Virus record (IMG/VR): IMGVR_UViG_3300017986_000023
Coordinates: 1-58,721 of that record
Direction: 5' to 3' (one strand)
From: a virus
DNA length: 58,721 nucleotides
This document shows positions 45,029 through 54,631 of the stretch, one piece after another. A program made the translations under genes and the position numbers. The stretch's first letter is position 1; the number at the start of each line of letters is the position of its first letter. The notes beneath the pieces are model-generated. The model saw only the letters and a list, made by a program, of their open reading frames with translations, ran no database searches and had not been told where the DNA came from.

Positions 45029-45489
45029 ACCTTGAGTCCGTCTACGTTAAATTTGACATCATACTCAGGATAATCAGTGAGGTCCACTTTCACGTCACTT
45101 TCAACGTTGATTGATGGATACGAAATTGTATCTACTGTGAGTGGACCTAGACCAAGTTCTTCCTTTGAAGGCGCATGTCTCCAATCGATATCTGGAACGT
45201 TGATAGTCACCGTAGGATTCAGTCGGTCGTGTTCGTACAATGCAAGCAGTGCATAGTGCAGAATCTTCATCAGGTCTTTGCGGTGGTCGTCAGCAGAACC
45301 TTTCTTGCCATATCGACCGTTGTATTTATCAACATTACCAAGAAAGAAGCCGAGACCATGCCCTCGATCAACAATCACTTCACTCGATTGAAATCCACCG
45401 TGACCATAGTGACCGCTGTACGTAGCGTCAATGTAGTCTTTGAATTCTTGGATCAATTCGTCTTCACGAAACTTATATTCAATAGCCAT
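45025..45489 (-). CDS. DUF3310-like protein
   Basis: 154 residues; start ATG 45489 (the preceding TTG is inferior). GFFLGNVDKYNGRYGKKGSADDHRKDLMKILHYALLAL (about 52-88) matches DUF3310, a helical phage family sometimes called nucleotide-kinase-like without proof. TGATG overlap with the upstream gene. Confidence 0.78.
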   Translation of the reverse strand: MAIEYKFREDELIQEFKDYIDATYSGHYGHGGFQSSEVIVDRGHGLGFFLGNVDKYNGRYGKKGSADDHRKDLMKILHYALLALYEHDRLNPTVTINVPDIDWRHAPSKEELGLGPLTVDTISYPSINVESDVKVDLTDYPEYDVKFNVDGLKV

Positions 45490-45692
45490 CAATTCACCTT
45501 TCGTTCGGCACCGCTTTTATCGGTGACAATCATTTCTTCATCTTCATTAATAACGATAGACTTAGCATCAAAGACTGTAAGCAAAGCAGACCATACATCG
45601 ATCAAGCCATCTTTGTAACCATAATGTCTACCAGCCCAATACGAGCCAAACATCAGCCCTACTGCAATAAGAGTATGAGTGTAGGGATCCAT
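45489..45692 (-). CDS. Small membrane protein, 67 residues
   Basis: MDPYTHTLIAVGLMFGSYWAGRHYG: an N-terminal membrane helix (about 8-23), then a soluble part ending TDKSGAERKVN. T4-like cyanophages have the same 'MDP.THTL' protein beside gp41. Function unknown. Confidence 0.75.
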   Translation of the reverse strand: MDPYTHTLIAVGLMFGSYWAGRHYGYKDGLIDVWSALLTVFDAKSIVINEDEEMIVTDKSGAERKVN

Positions 45693-45702
45693 AACGCACC
45701 TC

Positions 45703-47082
45703 CTAGAAGATTTTTATGTTTTTGAGTTTTTCGCCCGAAGCCGATTTGTCAAAAACGGGTATATCATCATCAACAAGGTCTTGTTGTGTCTCATCTACAT
45801 CATATAGTTTCATCTTACTTCGATCCACGCCAATCACAAATCTCTTATCGACGTTAGGATCGTTGTAACGATTCTTTAACTGCTTCACCATTATCTGTCC
45901 AAGACTATTTAGCTCATCATTGGACACAAGAGCGAACATTAGGTCAGCCGTTGCAGGAAGACCGAAAGACTCAGATGTGTCTTCTAGTCCAGGATCAGAA
46001 TTGCCATACCCCGACCGAGTCGTTTGTGTTGCTGACACAATGGGCACATCAAACTCTACAGCAAGCCCGCGTATTTCTTCAGCGATGGCTTTGACATAGG
46101 TGTAAGAGTTGATTGCACCGCCCATGGCTTTCATTCTAGACGATGCACATATATTCAAATAGTCAATGAATATAATCTCAGGAACAAACTTCTTCTTCAG
46201 TTTGAGTTCCATCAGCAACGCCCGGAAGTGACTGCTATGAGCCTGTCCAGTCGGGTACTCCTTGATGATCAGCTTACCGTTTGTGCTATCCGCAATTTGA
46301 CGCACACGGTCAGTGAACATATTCTGTGACATGTTCTCTAACTGATCGATTGGCACATTCAGCAGATTTGCGTCAATGCGTTCAGCAATGCGCTCCTCTG
46401 CCATCTCCATCGTAATGTACAAGACATTACGACCCTGCGAAAGGGCACTAGCCGCAACGTGACACATGAACAATGACTTACCAACACCTGTGCCTGCCAA
46501 GGCGATGTTTAGCGTCTTATTTGGCAGTCCACCCTTTGTGATCCGATTGAAGTAGTCAAGATCAAAGGGGATGCGCTCTTCTTGCTCATGATAAAAGGCG
46601 TATCGTTCATCTACGTTTTCAAGGTAATCATGACCTACGTTCGTGTCAAACGATACGGCTAGTGCATTCTGTAGGATGTCAGGCAGTGCGTTCTTAGAAA
46701 GTTTCTCGTGCTTGCCGTCGATGATTGTAATCGACTCCATAATAGCACGATAGACCGCACGATCTTGACACCACTTTTCTGTTGTATCTAACAGCCACGT
46801 ATCATTCTCTTCTTTCACCTCAAAGATGTTGGGAAGAATGTCCATGGCATGAGTGTACATCTGATCAGTCAACTTGTCGGACTGATCCAATTCAATCTTA
46901 AAAGATTCTAGCGTCGGCAACTTGTTATACTTGCCAACAAACTTCGTCACCTCAGTGAACAGATGTTGGTACACACCTTCGAAGTATTCTTTCTTAATGA
47001 AAGGAATGACCTTACGCATGTAAGGCTCATTTGTCAAAATGTTTCGAATGATTGTTTGTTCTAAATCAATCTTCACTGTCAT
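45703..47082 (-). CDS. gp41: Replicative DNA helicase, DnaB family
   Basis: 459 residues. Helicase core with Walker A LAGTGVGKSL (about 196-205) and Walker B IIFIDYLNI (about 300-308), plus SATQTTRSGYG and LKNRYNDP motifs. It is the T4 gp41-type 5'-3' hexameric helicase that unwinds DNA ahead of the fork and pairs with primase. Overlaps the 108-residue gene by 17 bases. Confidence 0.96.
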   Translation of the reverse strand: MTVKIDLEQTIIRNILTNEPYMRKVIPFIKKEYFEGVYQHLFTEVTKFVGKYNKLPTLESFKIELDQSDKLTDQMYTHAMDILPNIFEVKEENDTWLLDTTEKWCQDRAVYRAIMESITIIDGKHEKLSKNALPDILQNALAVSFDTNVGHDYLENVDERYAFYHEQEERIPFDLDYFNRITKGGLPNKTLNIALAGTGVGKSLFMCHVAASALSQGRNVLYITMEMAEERIAERIDANLLNVPIDQLENMSQNMFTDRVRQIADSTNGKLIIKEYPTGQAHSSHFRALLMELKLKKKFVPEIIFIDYLNICASSRMKAMGGAINSYTYVKAIAEEIRGLAVEFDVPIVSATQTTRSGYGNSDPGLEDTSESFGLPATADLMFALVSNDELNSLGQIMVKQLKNRYNDPNVDKRFVIGVDRSKMKLYDVDETQQDLVDDDIPVFDKSASGEKLKNIKIF

Positions 47083-47392
47083 CTTCAGGATTGCCTAATT
47101 GTAAACTACCAGTGTGTGCCGCTTCTTCAAGAACAGACGCAAGAACTTCTGCGGCTCTGTCTTGAAGGGCAACGTTGTCTTCTGTCAATTCAGTATCAGG
47201 TGTTGATACTAACATAAAATTAAAGTTTAAGCAATCATTTTCTCCATCAAAGGCGATGTTACCGAACCGTAAAACAGATTCAGTAAACTCGCCCTTAAGA
47301 ATGCGAATGTCCCATGACTGATCATTCTCGTTGTCAGTGGCGGGAATCAACTCGTAGTCAACTCCCTCTTTCGCAGTGCCGATACCCATCAT
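47066..47392 (-). CDS. Conserved protein between uvsX and gp41
   Basis: 108 residues, acidic (ends NPEDDSED). LRFGNIAFDGENDCLNFNFMLVS is a core I recall from the small gene found at this spot in many T4-like marine phages. It may assist recombination or helicase loading, but no function is known. It overlaps uvsX (ATGA) and gp41. Confidence 0.8.
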   Translation of the reverse strand: MMGIGTAKEGVDYELIPATDNENDQSWDIRILKGEFTESVLRFGNIAFDGENDCLNFNFMLVSTPDTELTEDNVALQDRAAEVLASVLEEAAHTGSLQLGNPEDDSED

Positions 47393-48438
47393 TCAACTTC
47401 CATTTCTAAGTCAAGATCAATCGATGCGCCAGCACCAATCTTGTACTGCTTTTCAATGAACGACTGGAAGTCTTCATCTTCTAGTAGTCCTTCCCAGAAA
47501 GAATACGCGAGCGTGTCTTTCTCTCTGACCTTTCCACCAACCAGTTGTCCATTAGATTTATCAACCAGTTGATACCAGCCGTTACTAGGCTTAATAACAA
47601 AACCACCAGCAAGAGCAACATCCAAAAGCCCACTATAAGACTCAATCCCACCTTCCCAAGAAACTCGGATAGGAATCTTCGACTTCTCTTTAACAAATCG
47701 AGACTTTTCGACGTTGATGATGAAGTCATAACCAGTTACCTCAGTGCCAGTTTTGTTCTGCCGACGACCGAGAATCCAGATGTTATCAGCAGAGTAGTAG
47801 ATACCAGTACCACCGCCAACAATATCTTTCGGGAACAAGCCAATCTCTTTGTACGTATGATTGATCGCAAGAAGAGGAATGTTCTTCATCGTCAGATAAG
47901 GTGTTGTCATTCTGAACAAGCCCTTGAGTGCTTTTGCACGTGACATATCAGCCACAGACTTTTCGTTGATAGCGTCTTCAAGTTCTTTCTTAGACGCTAG
48001 ATTACCAATAGAGTCAATCACTACGATAACTTTATCGGCTTTGTCCAGATTCTCAAGCTGGTTGATCAAATCAAACTTCAGTTCTTCGACATTAGTGATA
48101 GGCGTGTGGAGCACACGATTCACATCAATACCAAACGTTTCGAAGTAAGACTGTGGCGAACCAAACTCAGAATCATAGAACAGCATTACTGCGTCTGGGT
48201 CAGACTTCAGAAACTCAGCCGCCATTTTCAGTGCGAACGAAGTCTTGAAGTGCTTAGATGGACCAGCGAGAACAGTAAGTCCTGACGCCAGTCCACCCTT
48301 CAGACTACCAGACAGTGCGACATTCAACATAGGAACGTCAAGGGTTGTAATCTCACGCTCTTGAAAAAACTCTGACTCGGACAGCACAGAGGTGTGTGCC
48401 ACTTTAGAGTTTTTCTTCAGCTTGTTCATTACTGACAT
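47389..48438 (-). CDS. uvsX: UvsX RecA-like recombinase
   Basis: 349 residues. RecA core with Walker A variant AGPSKHFKTS (about 58-67) and Walker B VIVVIDSIGN (about 134-143). In T4, UvsX forms the presynaptic filament for strand exchange and recombination-dependent replication. DLDLEMEVE ends the acidic tail. Follows the UDP-glucose-dehydrogenase-like gene by 3 bases. Confidence 0.96.
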   Translation of the reverse strand: MSVMNKLKKNSKVAHTSVLSESEFFQEREITTLDVPMLNVALSGSLKGGLASGLTVLAGPSKHFKTSFALKMAAEFLKSDPDAVMLFYDSEFGSPQSYFETFGIDVNRVLHTPITNVEELKFDLINQLENLDKADKVIVVIDSIGNLASKKELEDAINEKSVADMSRAKALKGLFRMTTPYLTMKNIPLLAINHTYKEIGLFPKDIVGGGTGIYYSADNIWILGRRQNKTGTEVTGYDFIINVEKSRFVKEKSKIPIRVSWEGGIESYSGLLDVALAGGFVIKPSNGWYQLVDKSNGQLVGGKVREKDTLAYSFWEGLLEDEDFQSFIEKQYKIGAGASIDLDLEMEVE

Positions 48439-48441
48439 ATA

Positions 48442-49398
48442 TTAGTCCTTCAGATTTTTAAAGTTAATGCACTCATCAATCAGTGGTAGTTTATCAGACA
48501 GACCCGCAAGTGCGCGTACATCGTGATTCAAAAACTCGCCAGCATATCCACGCGCTTCTTTGTAACTGACAGAATCGTCAGTCTTCGCACGAACAAATGT
48601 AGGAACCATGACACTCTTGTCTGCAATGTCAGGCGCTTGCTCCATCATGCGACGAACAATTGTTGGATTTGCATTCTTGACATCAAGAATCGTATCATAC
48701 AACTGATTGAAAAAAGTTTGCTTGACTGCTTTAAAGCCAGCAAGACCTAGTTTAGCATAAATTACTTCCCAAATGCTACCAGTGGTAACAGCCGACGCAG
48801 AAAAGTGGCTCGCGTGTTGCAGAAGTTGCAATAGCGATTGTCGTGGCTTTTCTTCACCACCAATCATATGGTAGTCACTGATAAGAATGTCAGCCATGCT
48901 AGTGCAATCAGACAACTCAGGGAAGTAACAAAGCTTCGCTTGAAACACATCATAACCAAGAGTCGCAATCAAGCGATTGGTCGTTTCAATGTTCAGCGTT
49001 GATCGAATACAGATTGCGCACTCGGTCTGCTTGAACAGTTTATTAACTGCATTCAAAAAGTCTGCGTCATCGAACGTGTCGTTCTTCAACAAAGGAATCT
49101 CTTCACAGACAAACACGATGGTTGGCTTTGATTCAATCAACGCATCAACATCTGCGAACGATTCACATCGAACAAATTCGGCCGCTTTCGTATTAAACGC
49201 AACCGCTGTTGCATCTGCAAGGGTGTTCTTACCAATGACGCCTACACGAAGCGTCTGCAACATAGACTCTTCTTGACCAGTGGGCGGTGCTTGAATAACT
49301 TCACAACCCTCTTCGTCTACTCGTACGGTAGTTCCATCGGCTGCCATTTGAGGTTCGCTCAGTTTTGGCGCGATATCAGTTACATTATCACTCATCAT
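48442..49398 (-). CDS. Degenerate UDP-glucose-dehydrogenase-like protein
   Basis: 318 residues. After a 45-residue extension, VGVIGKNTLADATAV takes the place of the Rossmann loop, lacking the GxGxxG. KLCYFPE, AVKQTFFNQ and YAK align well with the active paralogue at 41297..42070 (TFSPE, ATKVTFFNQ, FAKYLLN). Where the paralogue has GGHCFPKD this one has AGEFLNHD, so the catalytic Cys is gone. It is probably not an oxidoreductase. Its place between uvsX and the primase suggests a replication role; this is inference. AGGAG precedes the ATG. Confidence 0.78.
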   Translation of the reverse strand: MMSDNVTDIAPKLSEPQMAADGTTVRVDEEGCEVIQAPPTGQEESMLQTLRVGVIGKNTLADATAVAFNTKAAEFVRCESFADVDALIESKPTIVFVCEEIPLLKNDTFDDADFLNAVNKLFKQTECAICIRSTLNIETTNRLIATLGYDVFQAKLCYFPELSDCTSMADILISDYHMIGGEEKPRQSLLQLLQHASHFSASAVTTGSIWEVIYAKLGLAGFKAVKQTFFNQLYDTILDVKNANPTIVRRMMEQAPDIADKSVMVPTFVRAKTDDSVSYKEARGYAGEFLNHDVRALAGLSDKLPLIDECINFKNLKD

Positions 49399-49404
49399 TT
49401 GCTC

Positions 49405-50328
49405 CTAGTTATTGCGATAGGCATATTCGACTGCCCTATCAGCTTCTTTCTCTAGTGGTCGATTAGTATACCACATTCCATTTTCATTGTCAAATTGTCT
49501 ACACAACTCTGCGATTTGTTTCGCAGTGATGGGATAGCCGTTCTTAATGGCATTACCCGCGGTAGCAACCATAATACGATACATCGTGTGATACCATCCG
49601 GTATTCGTTATTGTTTGGTACTGCATAGAAAGTTTCTTTGGCCAAAACGGGCAATCACGATAGCTGGACCAAGAAACGTTGGTGTTATCTAGTGCTTGCT
49701 TACGATGCTCAAGCACTGCTTTCTGTAACTCGGGCGGCAGACGATCTAAAAAGTTTTTACCCTCTTTCTCTTTGTAGGGATGTTTAGCCTTTAGATAGTC
49801 TGGATCAATAGGATCGCCGTGATTAGAAAACATAAAATTATGAGCGTCGAAATACTGAGCAGGAACGTAGTACATACGACTAAGATCCTTTGTCTGAGCA
49901 TCGCCGATTTCACCAAGTTCTGTGTTGAGGGCATGCCAGAAGTGTCGAATTTCGTCTCGCTCGACGTTTCGTGTAAGTTCAAATACAAGTCGGAATTTAG
50001 GTGTATCGACTGTGCTACTTGCAGTAGAATAACACACAAAGTTCCAATGCCCATACCTACTATGAAGCTCATTTGTTAGTGGCTCCTCAAAAGTGACATC
50101 ATCAACATCGACAGCCGCCCATCGACCCCAATACTCAACGTTGTCATTTGATCTTGTTGTACCTTCAGTATAAATTGCAGGACTAATTAGCGAAGCAGTT
50201 TTCTTCGACTCGGGTATACTAGACAAACCAGACAGCAACTCAGTAAACTCTAACCAATTATTCATGGTCATTCGTTTATGAGTCTTGTTGTCATAACGAT
50301 TTTTGAACAGCGTCAGTTCTAGTTTCAT
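49405..50328 (-). CDS. Candidate AEP-type (PrimPol-like) DNA primase
   Basis: 307 residues. It starts MKLELTLFKNRYD, then AAVDVDDVTFE (about 70-80, acidic DxD motif), FVCYSTASSTVDTPKFRLVFEL (strand with Arg) and DLSRMYYVPAQYF (about 144-156). This D.DD ... S ... RLVF ... D.SR..YVP order is that of archaeo-eukaryotic primase-polymerase folds in phage and plasmid replication proteins. The C-terminal helical part (KQIAELCRQFDNE) may be the PriCT-like accessory domain. It could replace or supplement T4 gp61; I see no DnaG-type primase in this window. Confidence 0.65.
   Translation of the reverse strand: MKLELTLFKNRYDNKTHKRMTMNNWLEFTELLSGLSSIPESKKTASLISPAIYTEGTTRSNDNVEYWGRWAAVDVDDVTFEEPLTNELHSRYGHWNFVCYSTASSTVDTPKFRLVFELTRNVERDEIRHFWHALNTELGEIGDAQTKDLSRMYYVPAQYFDAHNFMFSNHGDPIDPDYLKAKHPYKEKEGKNFLDRLPPELQKAVLEHRKQALDNTNVSWSSYRDCPFWPKKLSMQYQTITNTGWYHTMYRIMVATAGNAIKNGYPITAKQIAELCRQFDNENGMWYTNRPLEKEADRAVEYAYRNN
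49465..49493 (-). promoter_or_regulatory. Internal sigma70-type promoter
   Basis: TTGACA (49488..49493), 17 bases, TATACT (49465..49470), inside the last codons of the primase-like gene. It leaves a leader of about 60 bases before the ATG at 49398, followed by uvsX and gp41. Confidence 0.72.
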
Positions 50329-50334
50329 TCAGAA

Positions 50335-50364
50335 ATTATAACAAATTAAGTTGTGGGCTGTCAA
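50335..50364 (-). promoter_or_regulatory. sigma70-type promoter at the primase start
   Basis: TTGACA (50359..50364), 18 bases, TATAAT (50335..50340). The -10 ends only 6 bases before the ATG (50328), so the transcript would begin at or almost at the start codon. Confidence 0.72.
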
Positions 50365-50941
50365 CCTTTACCAGTGCTAATTGATTTGTCTTACGTCTAC
50401 CTTTGAACGTTTGCTCGTAGTAGAACTTTTTTATCAACTTTAGTTCGTGATGGTCTGCGAATGCATCGCGAACAGGAACCAACTCAAAGTTATCGATCAG
50501 CATAGCCTTGATGCCAAGATCGATACACATAGTCATATCATGTGATGCGGCATTATAAGTGTGTCCGCCATCTATCAGTGCGAAGTCATAATCGTAGATA
50601 GAAATTTCGTCTATCATTTGATGTGCTTTGCCAGGAATCCATCGCCACTTATTTCGATACATCTTCGATAGTTTTATAGCGGCAAGCCATCGTGCCGCAG
50701 GATTGATTCTATCGTCTGCTTTGCCGTTTCGATCTTCGTAAGGCGAGCAAGAAATCATCTTTTCAAGGTCTTTGTATATCTCAAGTTGATATGTGGTCGA
50801 ATGACCAAGATGAAAACCGATCTCTAAAACTCGCTTTGGCTTGTAGAGTTTTTGTGCCCACTCAAACGCTCTAAAAACTTCTTCAGTCGGTGGCATGTAG
50901 CCCCACCCAATATCAGGAAAATCTAAGTGGTCTGTGTTCAT
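50336..50941 (-). CDS. Class I SAM-dependent methyltransferase-like
   Basis: 201 residues. [14 protein letters not shown] (about 38-51) is the SAM-binding motif I, and [17 protein letters not shown] (about 120-136) the acidic strand of the Methyltransf_24-type family, which often methylates sugars or small molecules. LIDNFELVP follows. The start overlaps the polymerase stop by ATGA. Substrate unknown. Confidence 0.75.
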   Translation of the reverse strand: MNTDHLDFPDIGWGYMPPTEEVFRAFEWAQKLYKPKRVLEIGFHLGHSTTYQLEIYKDLEKMISCSPYEDRNGKADDRINPAARWLAAIKLSKMYRNKWRWIPGKAHQMIDEISIYDYDFALIDGGHTYNAASHDMTMCIDLGIKAMLIDNFELVPVRDAFADHHELKLIKKFYYEQTFKGRRKTNQLALVKVDSPQLNLL

Positions 50942-53373
50942 CCAAAAAAGTCCTCAAGCGTTGCCCTTGGCTCTGCTGACCAGCCCACGGCGGCGAGAAT
51001 TGGCTCAAGCGGATCAAGGAATGTTTTAACGAACATCATATCATAATCTACTGATACGTGCAAGCCAAGTTCTTTTGGCAACTGCATTGGAAAAGATATC
51101 ACGTTCTCTTTAATTTTGTTCGGCTGGCGGAGGTACAGAAACTTAATTTTTTCGCCATCTTGAATCATCTCGTACTTGTCTTTCAAGCCGGCTTGATTCA
51201 CATAATGATTATATAGCAGAGAGCCACGAACATGGATCGGTGTGCCTTTGCCGTAGATAGTCTGTCGATCTTTCCACTTGGTCACTTCAGAGACTCCGCG
51301 TGGAAACGCAATCGCTTCGGGCTCTAGGTTCTTAAACTCAGCCTTGAAGTTGGCAATAAATCGTTGCGTGTCAGACTCAGTGCCTTCGATGATTACTTTG
51401 AACGTCTCTTTCATTTTGTCACGGACAATCTGTGGCGTACTGGACTTGATCGCTTCGATGCCCATCATCTTAAGTTTCGGTTGAGCGTATCGCACACCCT
51501 CGTTGTCGTGGACGTTTAGAATGTATCGCTTCTTAGCCATCCAGATACCGCGATCAGCAATCGCCTCACGCTTCATCACCATACGATTTTCGTACGCGCT
51601 CGTTTCTTCAGCTAGTTTCGCATAGGCTTCTGCAATTTTAGTTTCGAAATGTTCTGCGACTTTACTACAGAAGTTGACGGGATTGACAGGCTTATGTAAC
51701 TCGACCAGCGGCGCGAAGTTGATATACACAGAGTCGGTGTCGATTGCAATCACGTAGTCATCTTTGGTGCCAAGAATCTCTTGCATTTCATCGTTCACTG
51801 CTTTCTCGGCACACTTGATCGCTCGCTGACCATTTGTGGTCACACCCTCAGCAATCTTCTGATCGAAGTAGCGGAAGTATTTGTTGGCGAGTGCACCATA
51901 GAGAGAGTTCATTAGAATCTTGATCGCCATCTGCTGATTGTCCATCGTAGCAATTTCGTTTTCAAGCTTCTTGGTGGGTGCTTCTTCGTACTTCTGTTTG
52001 GCTTTGAGCATGTTGCCCTTGATCGACACACGGTCGTCGTAGAACTTACGAATCACATTAGGAATGATGCCCTCAAAATCTTTTCGGAACATGGCTCCAT
52101 TCGCGCACTTCGTAGTGTCAACTTTCTCATCGTAGCACATAGTCTCGGGCGACATGTTATACTGCACAATGATGTTCGGATACAGAGAGTTAAGATCGAA
52201 CGACACAACCCAGTCATGTGCACCGACAAATGGATCTTTTACATAGCCGCCGACGATCTTACCAGCGTCATGGTCGATGGGTGGCTTACCAGGAATTACC
52301 ACGTTCTTGTGTAGCAACTGATTGTAGATAATCGAATCCCAGATTGCAGTGGTGCCAAACGTATCTTGATAGTTAGTCTTGGCTTGATATGCCATCGTCA
52401 TAGCCAGCGAGATCAAGCCCATCTTTTCTTCGAACCGATCAACCAACTCAACGTCTTTGATGTTGTAGTCGATAAACTTTTGGTAGTCGTACTTGTACAG
52501 CGAGTGAAGCGAACCGTATTCTTCGTACGACAGTTTACGCTCGCCAAGCACCACGTGAGCCACATGATCAAGCTTGTATGATTCTTGCTCGCCCCACGTT
52601 TGCTTACCGAACTTCTTAAACAGATCAAGGTAGTCCATCTGAGACACACCCTCGATCTCGTATGCAATCTCGACTGTGTTCATCATGCGAATCTCACGCT
52701 CGCGTACGAGACCCCATGGCGAGAACTTCTTTACAGCCTCAGCATGGAGAACTTGTTGAGTGCGGCGCACCAGATATGGAATATCAAAGAGTTTGGAGTT
52801 CCAGCCAGTCAGCACGTCTGGGCAGTTGCCCTGCCACCAGCCAAGAAACGCAGTGAGTAGATTGTATTCATTCTCACAACGAAAGTAGGTGACATCGCAA
52901 TCGTTTAGCGATTCGTCGTAATCGTCCATGCCCCACACGTAATAGGTGTTGGATTGATTTGACTTGGCGGCAATAGAGATGATCGGATGCGCGGCTTCTC
53001 TGGGGTGAGGAAAGCCTTGATCAGACGCGACCTCGATGTCGATGGTCAGTACGTTGATCAGATCACGATCAAACTTGATGTCGTTAGGGAAAGTGTCGCC
53101 GATGAATTGAGTGACGTAGTTCGTCTGTCCGTGTACGGAGAAGTTGGGCACGTTCTCGTACTGCTTCATAAAGTCAGAGGCTTCTGACATACTGCCGAAC
53201 TGCATAGGCTCGACGGCTTTACCGTACAACGTTTTGAACTTACCAGAGGCGCGATTGCTTTCGACAAACAACGTAGGAGTGTAAGGGATTCTGCGCTCGA
53301 CGCGAGAACCACTTTCGTAACCACGATAAAGTATTTTGTTGCCCGCGCGGACAACATTCGTATAAAATTTCAT
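50938..53373 (-). CDS. gp43: DNA polymerase, family B
   Basis: 811 residues. Exonuclease motifs: DIEVASDQ (Exo I, about 114), [12 protein letters not shown] (Exo II), [10 protein letters not shown] (Exo III). Polymerase motifs: [10 protein letters not shown] (A), [10 protein letters not shown] (B), [11 protein letters not shown] (C, with DTD), and MAKKRYIL. All catalytic Asp are present. It is the T4 gp43-type replicative enzyme and works with the gp44/62/45 clamp system encoded upstream. Its promoter sits directly at the start codon (53380..53409). Confidence 0.98.
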   Translation of the reverse strand: MKFYTNVVRAGNKILYRGYESGSRVERRIPYTPTLFVESNRASGKFKTLYGKAVEPMQFGSMSEASDFMKQYENVPNFSVHGQTNYVTQFIGDTFPNDIKFDRDLINVLTIDIEVASDQGFPHPREAAHPIISIAAKSNQSNTYYVWGMDDYDESLNDCDVTYFRCENEYNLLTAFLGWWQGNCPDVLTGWNSKLFDIPYLVRRTQQVLHAEAVKKFSPWGLVREREIRMMNTVEIAYEIEGVSQMDYLDLFKKFGKQTWGEQESYKLDHVAHVVLGERKLSYEEYGSLHSLYKYDYQKFIDYNIKDVELVDRFEEKMGLISLAMTMAYQAKTNYQDTFGTTAIWDSIIYNQLLHKNVVIPGKPPIDHDAGKIVGGYVKDPFVGAHDWVVSFDLNSLYPNIIVQYNMSPETMCYDEKVDTTKCANGAMFRKDFEGIIPNVIRKFYDDRVSIKGNMLKAKQKYEEAPTKKLENEIATMDNQQMAIKILMNSLYGALANKYFRYFDQKIAEGVTTNGQRAIKCAEKAVNDEMQEILGTKDDYVIAIDTDSVYINFAPLVELHKPVNPVNFCSKVAEHFETKIAEAYAKLAEETSAYENRMVMKREAIADRGIWMAKKRYILNVHDNEGVRYAQPKLKMMGIEAIKSSTPQIVRDKMKETFKVIIEGTESDTQRFIANFKAEFKNLEPEAIAFPRGVSEVTKWKDRQTIYGKGTPIHVRGSLLYNHYVNQAGLKDKYEMIQDGEKIKFLYLRQPNKIKENVISFPMQLPKELGLHVSVDYDMMFVKTFLDPLEPILAAVGWSAEPRATLEDFFG

Positions 53374-53379
53374 GTATGT

Positions 53380-53409
53380 ATTATACTAAAGTTATGTCGG
53401 GGTTGTCAA
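53380..53409 (-). promoter_or_regulatory. sigma70-type promoter at the gp43 start
   Basis: TTGACA (53404..53409), 18 bases, TATAAT (53380..53385). The -10 ends 6 bases before the gp43 ATG (53373), so a transcript from it would have essentially no leader. Confidence 0.75.
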
Positions 53410-54145
53410 CCTCTGCCGACAAATCAACGAAATGAAAATTAGGATGCGTGTCCTGATTGTAAAAGTTTTTTACTTGAGACTCTGGTCTGTCGATCACTGT
53501 TGTTCCTAGACTTGTATCGATCAATTGAGTAACTGGTGCTTCTATAACAACTTGAGGCTTTCTATGTGCTTTGGTTACATTGTTCGAAATGCCAGTTTTG
53601 TTGTCTTTGCCTAACTTCGGCCAATACACAGCACGAACTTGAAGATTGTTCTTTTTTACCCAAAAATCTGTGACAGTATGTAGAATACCCATAGGACCAG
53701 TCATTTTGGTATTCTTGTCGTTTTCTACAGCCTCACAGAATAGCTTTGAAATCTGGCGCTTACACGTATAGCATTCCATAGCAATGCCAATGTTGAGAGT
53801 AATCATCTGCTCCCACTTAGACATGATCATGCGAAACAGTTCTTGTTGATCGGGTCTTAGATATGCATCATGCTCCATGATGAAGAAACGATCCATCGGT
53901 TTTTCGTCAGACGTTTGAGACATGCGCTTGTGCATTCTGTATTGAGAACACAAGGAAGCTTTTTCTTGAGGGGATCTTCTTTTGTCTTCCGAGAAAGGAA
54001 GATCGAGAAGCGTATCAGGTGTGACACACTGCACTACATTTATTTTGAAAATGTCTGATACGCACTCAAAAGATTTTAATGCGACTTCATGATATTTAAC
54101 TGCAAGCGGATCGTTCAGATCAACCTGCATGTACCCTTCAATCAT
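53381..54145 (-). CDS. Putative glycosyltransferase-like protein
   Basis: 254 residues. [22 protein letters not shown] (about 84-105) has the 'D.F.IMEHD' look of a GT-A type acidic motif, and two Cys (CYTCKRQ) follow. Similar short proteins of phages are annotated as glycosyltransferases of families 25 or 2 without proof. Low confidence in the enzyme name. The ATG is preceded by TATAGGATTTTAAT; the stop lies in front of the gp43 promoter. Confidence 0.45.
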   Translation of the reverse strand: MIEGYMQVDLNDPLAVKYHEVALKSFECVSDIFKINVVQCVTPDTLLDLPFSEDKRRSPQEKASLCSQYRMHKRMSQTSDEKPMDRFFIMEHDAYLRPDQQELFRMIMSKWEQMITLNIGIAMECYTCKRQISKLFCEAVENDKNTKMTGPMGILHTVTDFWVKKNNLQVRAVYWPKLGKDNKTGISNNVTKAHRKPQVVIEAPVTQLIDTSLGTTVIDRPESQVKNFYNQDTHPNFHFVDLSAEVDNPDITLV

Positions 54146-54154
54146 ATTAAAATC

Positions 54155-54271
54155 CTATACAATAGCTAGAAGTACGATAACGCCGAGAACTCCGATGGTA
54201 GTCCATCCTGCTTGCGCGTGGGTAAGACCCATAAAGAAATCTTTCACCCAGTCTCCAATTGCCCTAATCAT
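54155..54271 (-). CDS. Membrane microprotein, 38 residues
   Basis: MIRAIGDWVKDFFMGLTHAQ followed by AGWTTIGVLGVIVLLAIV: amphipathic start and one membrane helix at the end. AAGGAG sits 5 bases before ATG 54269..54271, a strong ribosome site. A TATAAATA box and a hairpin (54291..54318) lie upstream. Could be a small lysis-type or envelope protein; unknown. Confidence 0.65.
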   Translation of the reverse strand: MIRAIGDWVKDFFMGLTHAQAGWTTIGVLGVIVLLAIV

Positions 54272-54290
54272 AATTAGCTCCTTATATAAG

Positions 54291-54318
54291 GCGGAGTTTT
54301 ATTTAAACGGAACTCCGC
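54291..54318 (-). promoter_or_regulatory. Leader hairpin before the 38-residue gene
   Basis: GCGGAGTT/AACTCCGC, a perfect 8-bp stem with a 12-base AT-rich loop, between the late box (54329..54336) and the AAGGAG ribosome site. It is followed by TTATATAAGG. No T-run, so not a classic terminator; it may shape the leader. Confidence 0.5.
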
Positions 54319-54328
54319 AAACCGTTAT

Positions 54329-54336
54329 TATTTATA
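54329..54336 (-). promoter_or_regulatory. T4-type late promoter box
   Basis: TATAAATA on the minus strand, about 57 bases upstream of the 38-residue gene and just after the stop of 54344..54631. Fits a late promoter for the microprotein and possibly the glycosyltransferase-like gene. Confidence 0.6.
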
Positions 54337-54343
54337 CATCGAG

Positions 54344-54631
54344 TTAATCGACACTGAAGAATGTTTTCACGGCGTCTGCAATAGCTTCGTTGATAGATTT
54401 ATCAACATCAACTTTTACAGTTTGACCGTATTCATCAGTATAGCCAATGTAGTGCCAAGTGTCAAGTCTTTCGTCGTATTCGTGCAACAACGCAACATTT
54501 GTCAGACCGGCTCTCATAGTATAGCCTGAGTTGTCGATCTTTGTTGCATACACTTTTACTTCTTCGATATCATTGGCGCTAACACTAGCAGATAAACCCA
54601 ATGCAAGTACGAGGGCTAAAATTCTTTTCAT
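54344..54631 (-). CDS. Exported protein, 95 residues
   Basis: Signal peptide MKRILALVLALGLSASVSA. The mature part has VYATKIDNSGYTMRAGL and YDERLDTWHYIGYTDEYGQT, beta-rich with an acidic helix at the end. Overlaps the upstream exported-protein gene by four bases. No family recognised. Confidence 0.68.
   Translation of the reverse strand: MKRILALVLALGLSASVSANDIEEVKVYATKIDNSGYTMRAGLTNVALLHEYDERLDTWHYIGYTDEYGQTVKVDVDKSINEAIADAVKTFFSVD

Noticed and set aside
48442-49398. Active UDP-glucose dehydrogenase
   Set aside because: The Rossmann glycine loop and catalytic Cys are absent when aligned to the intact relative at 41297..42070.
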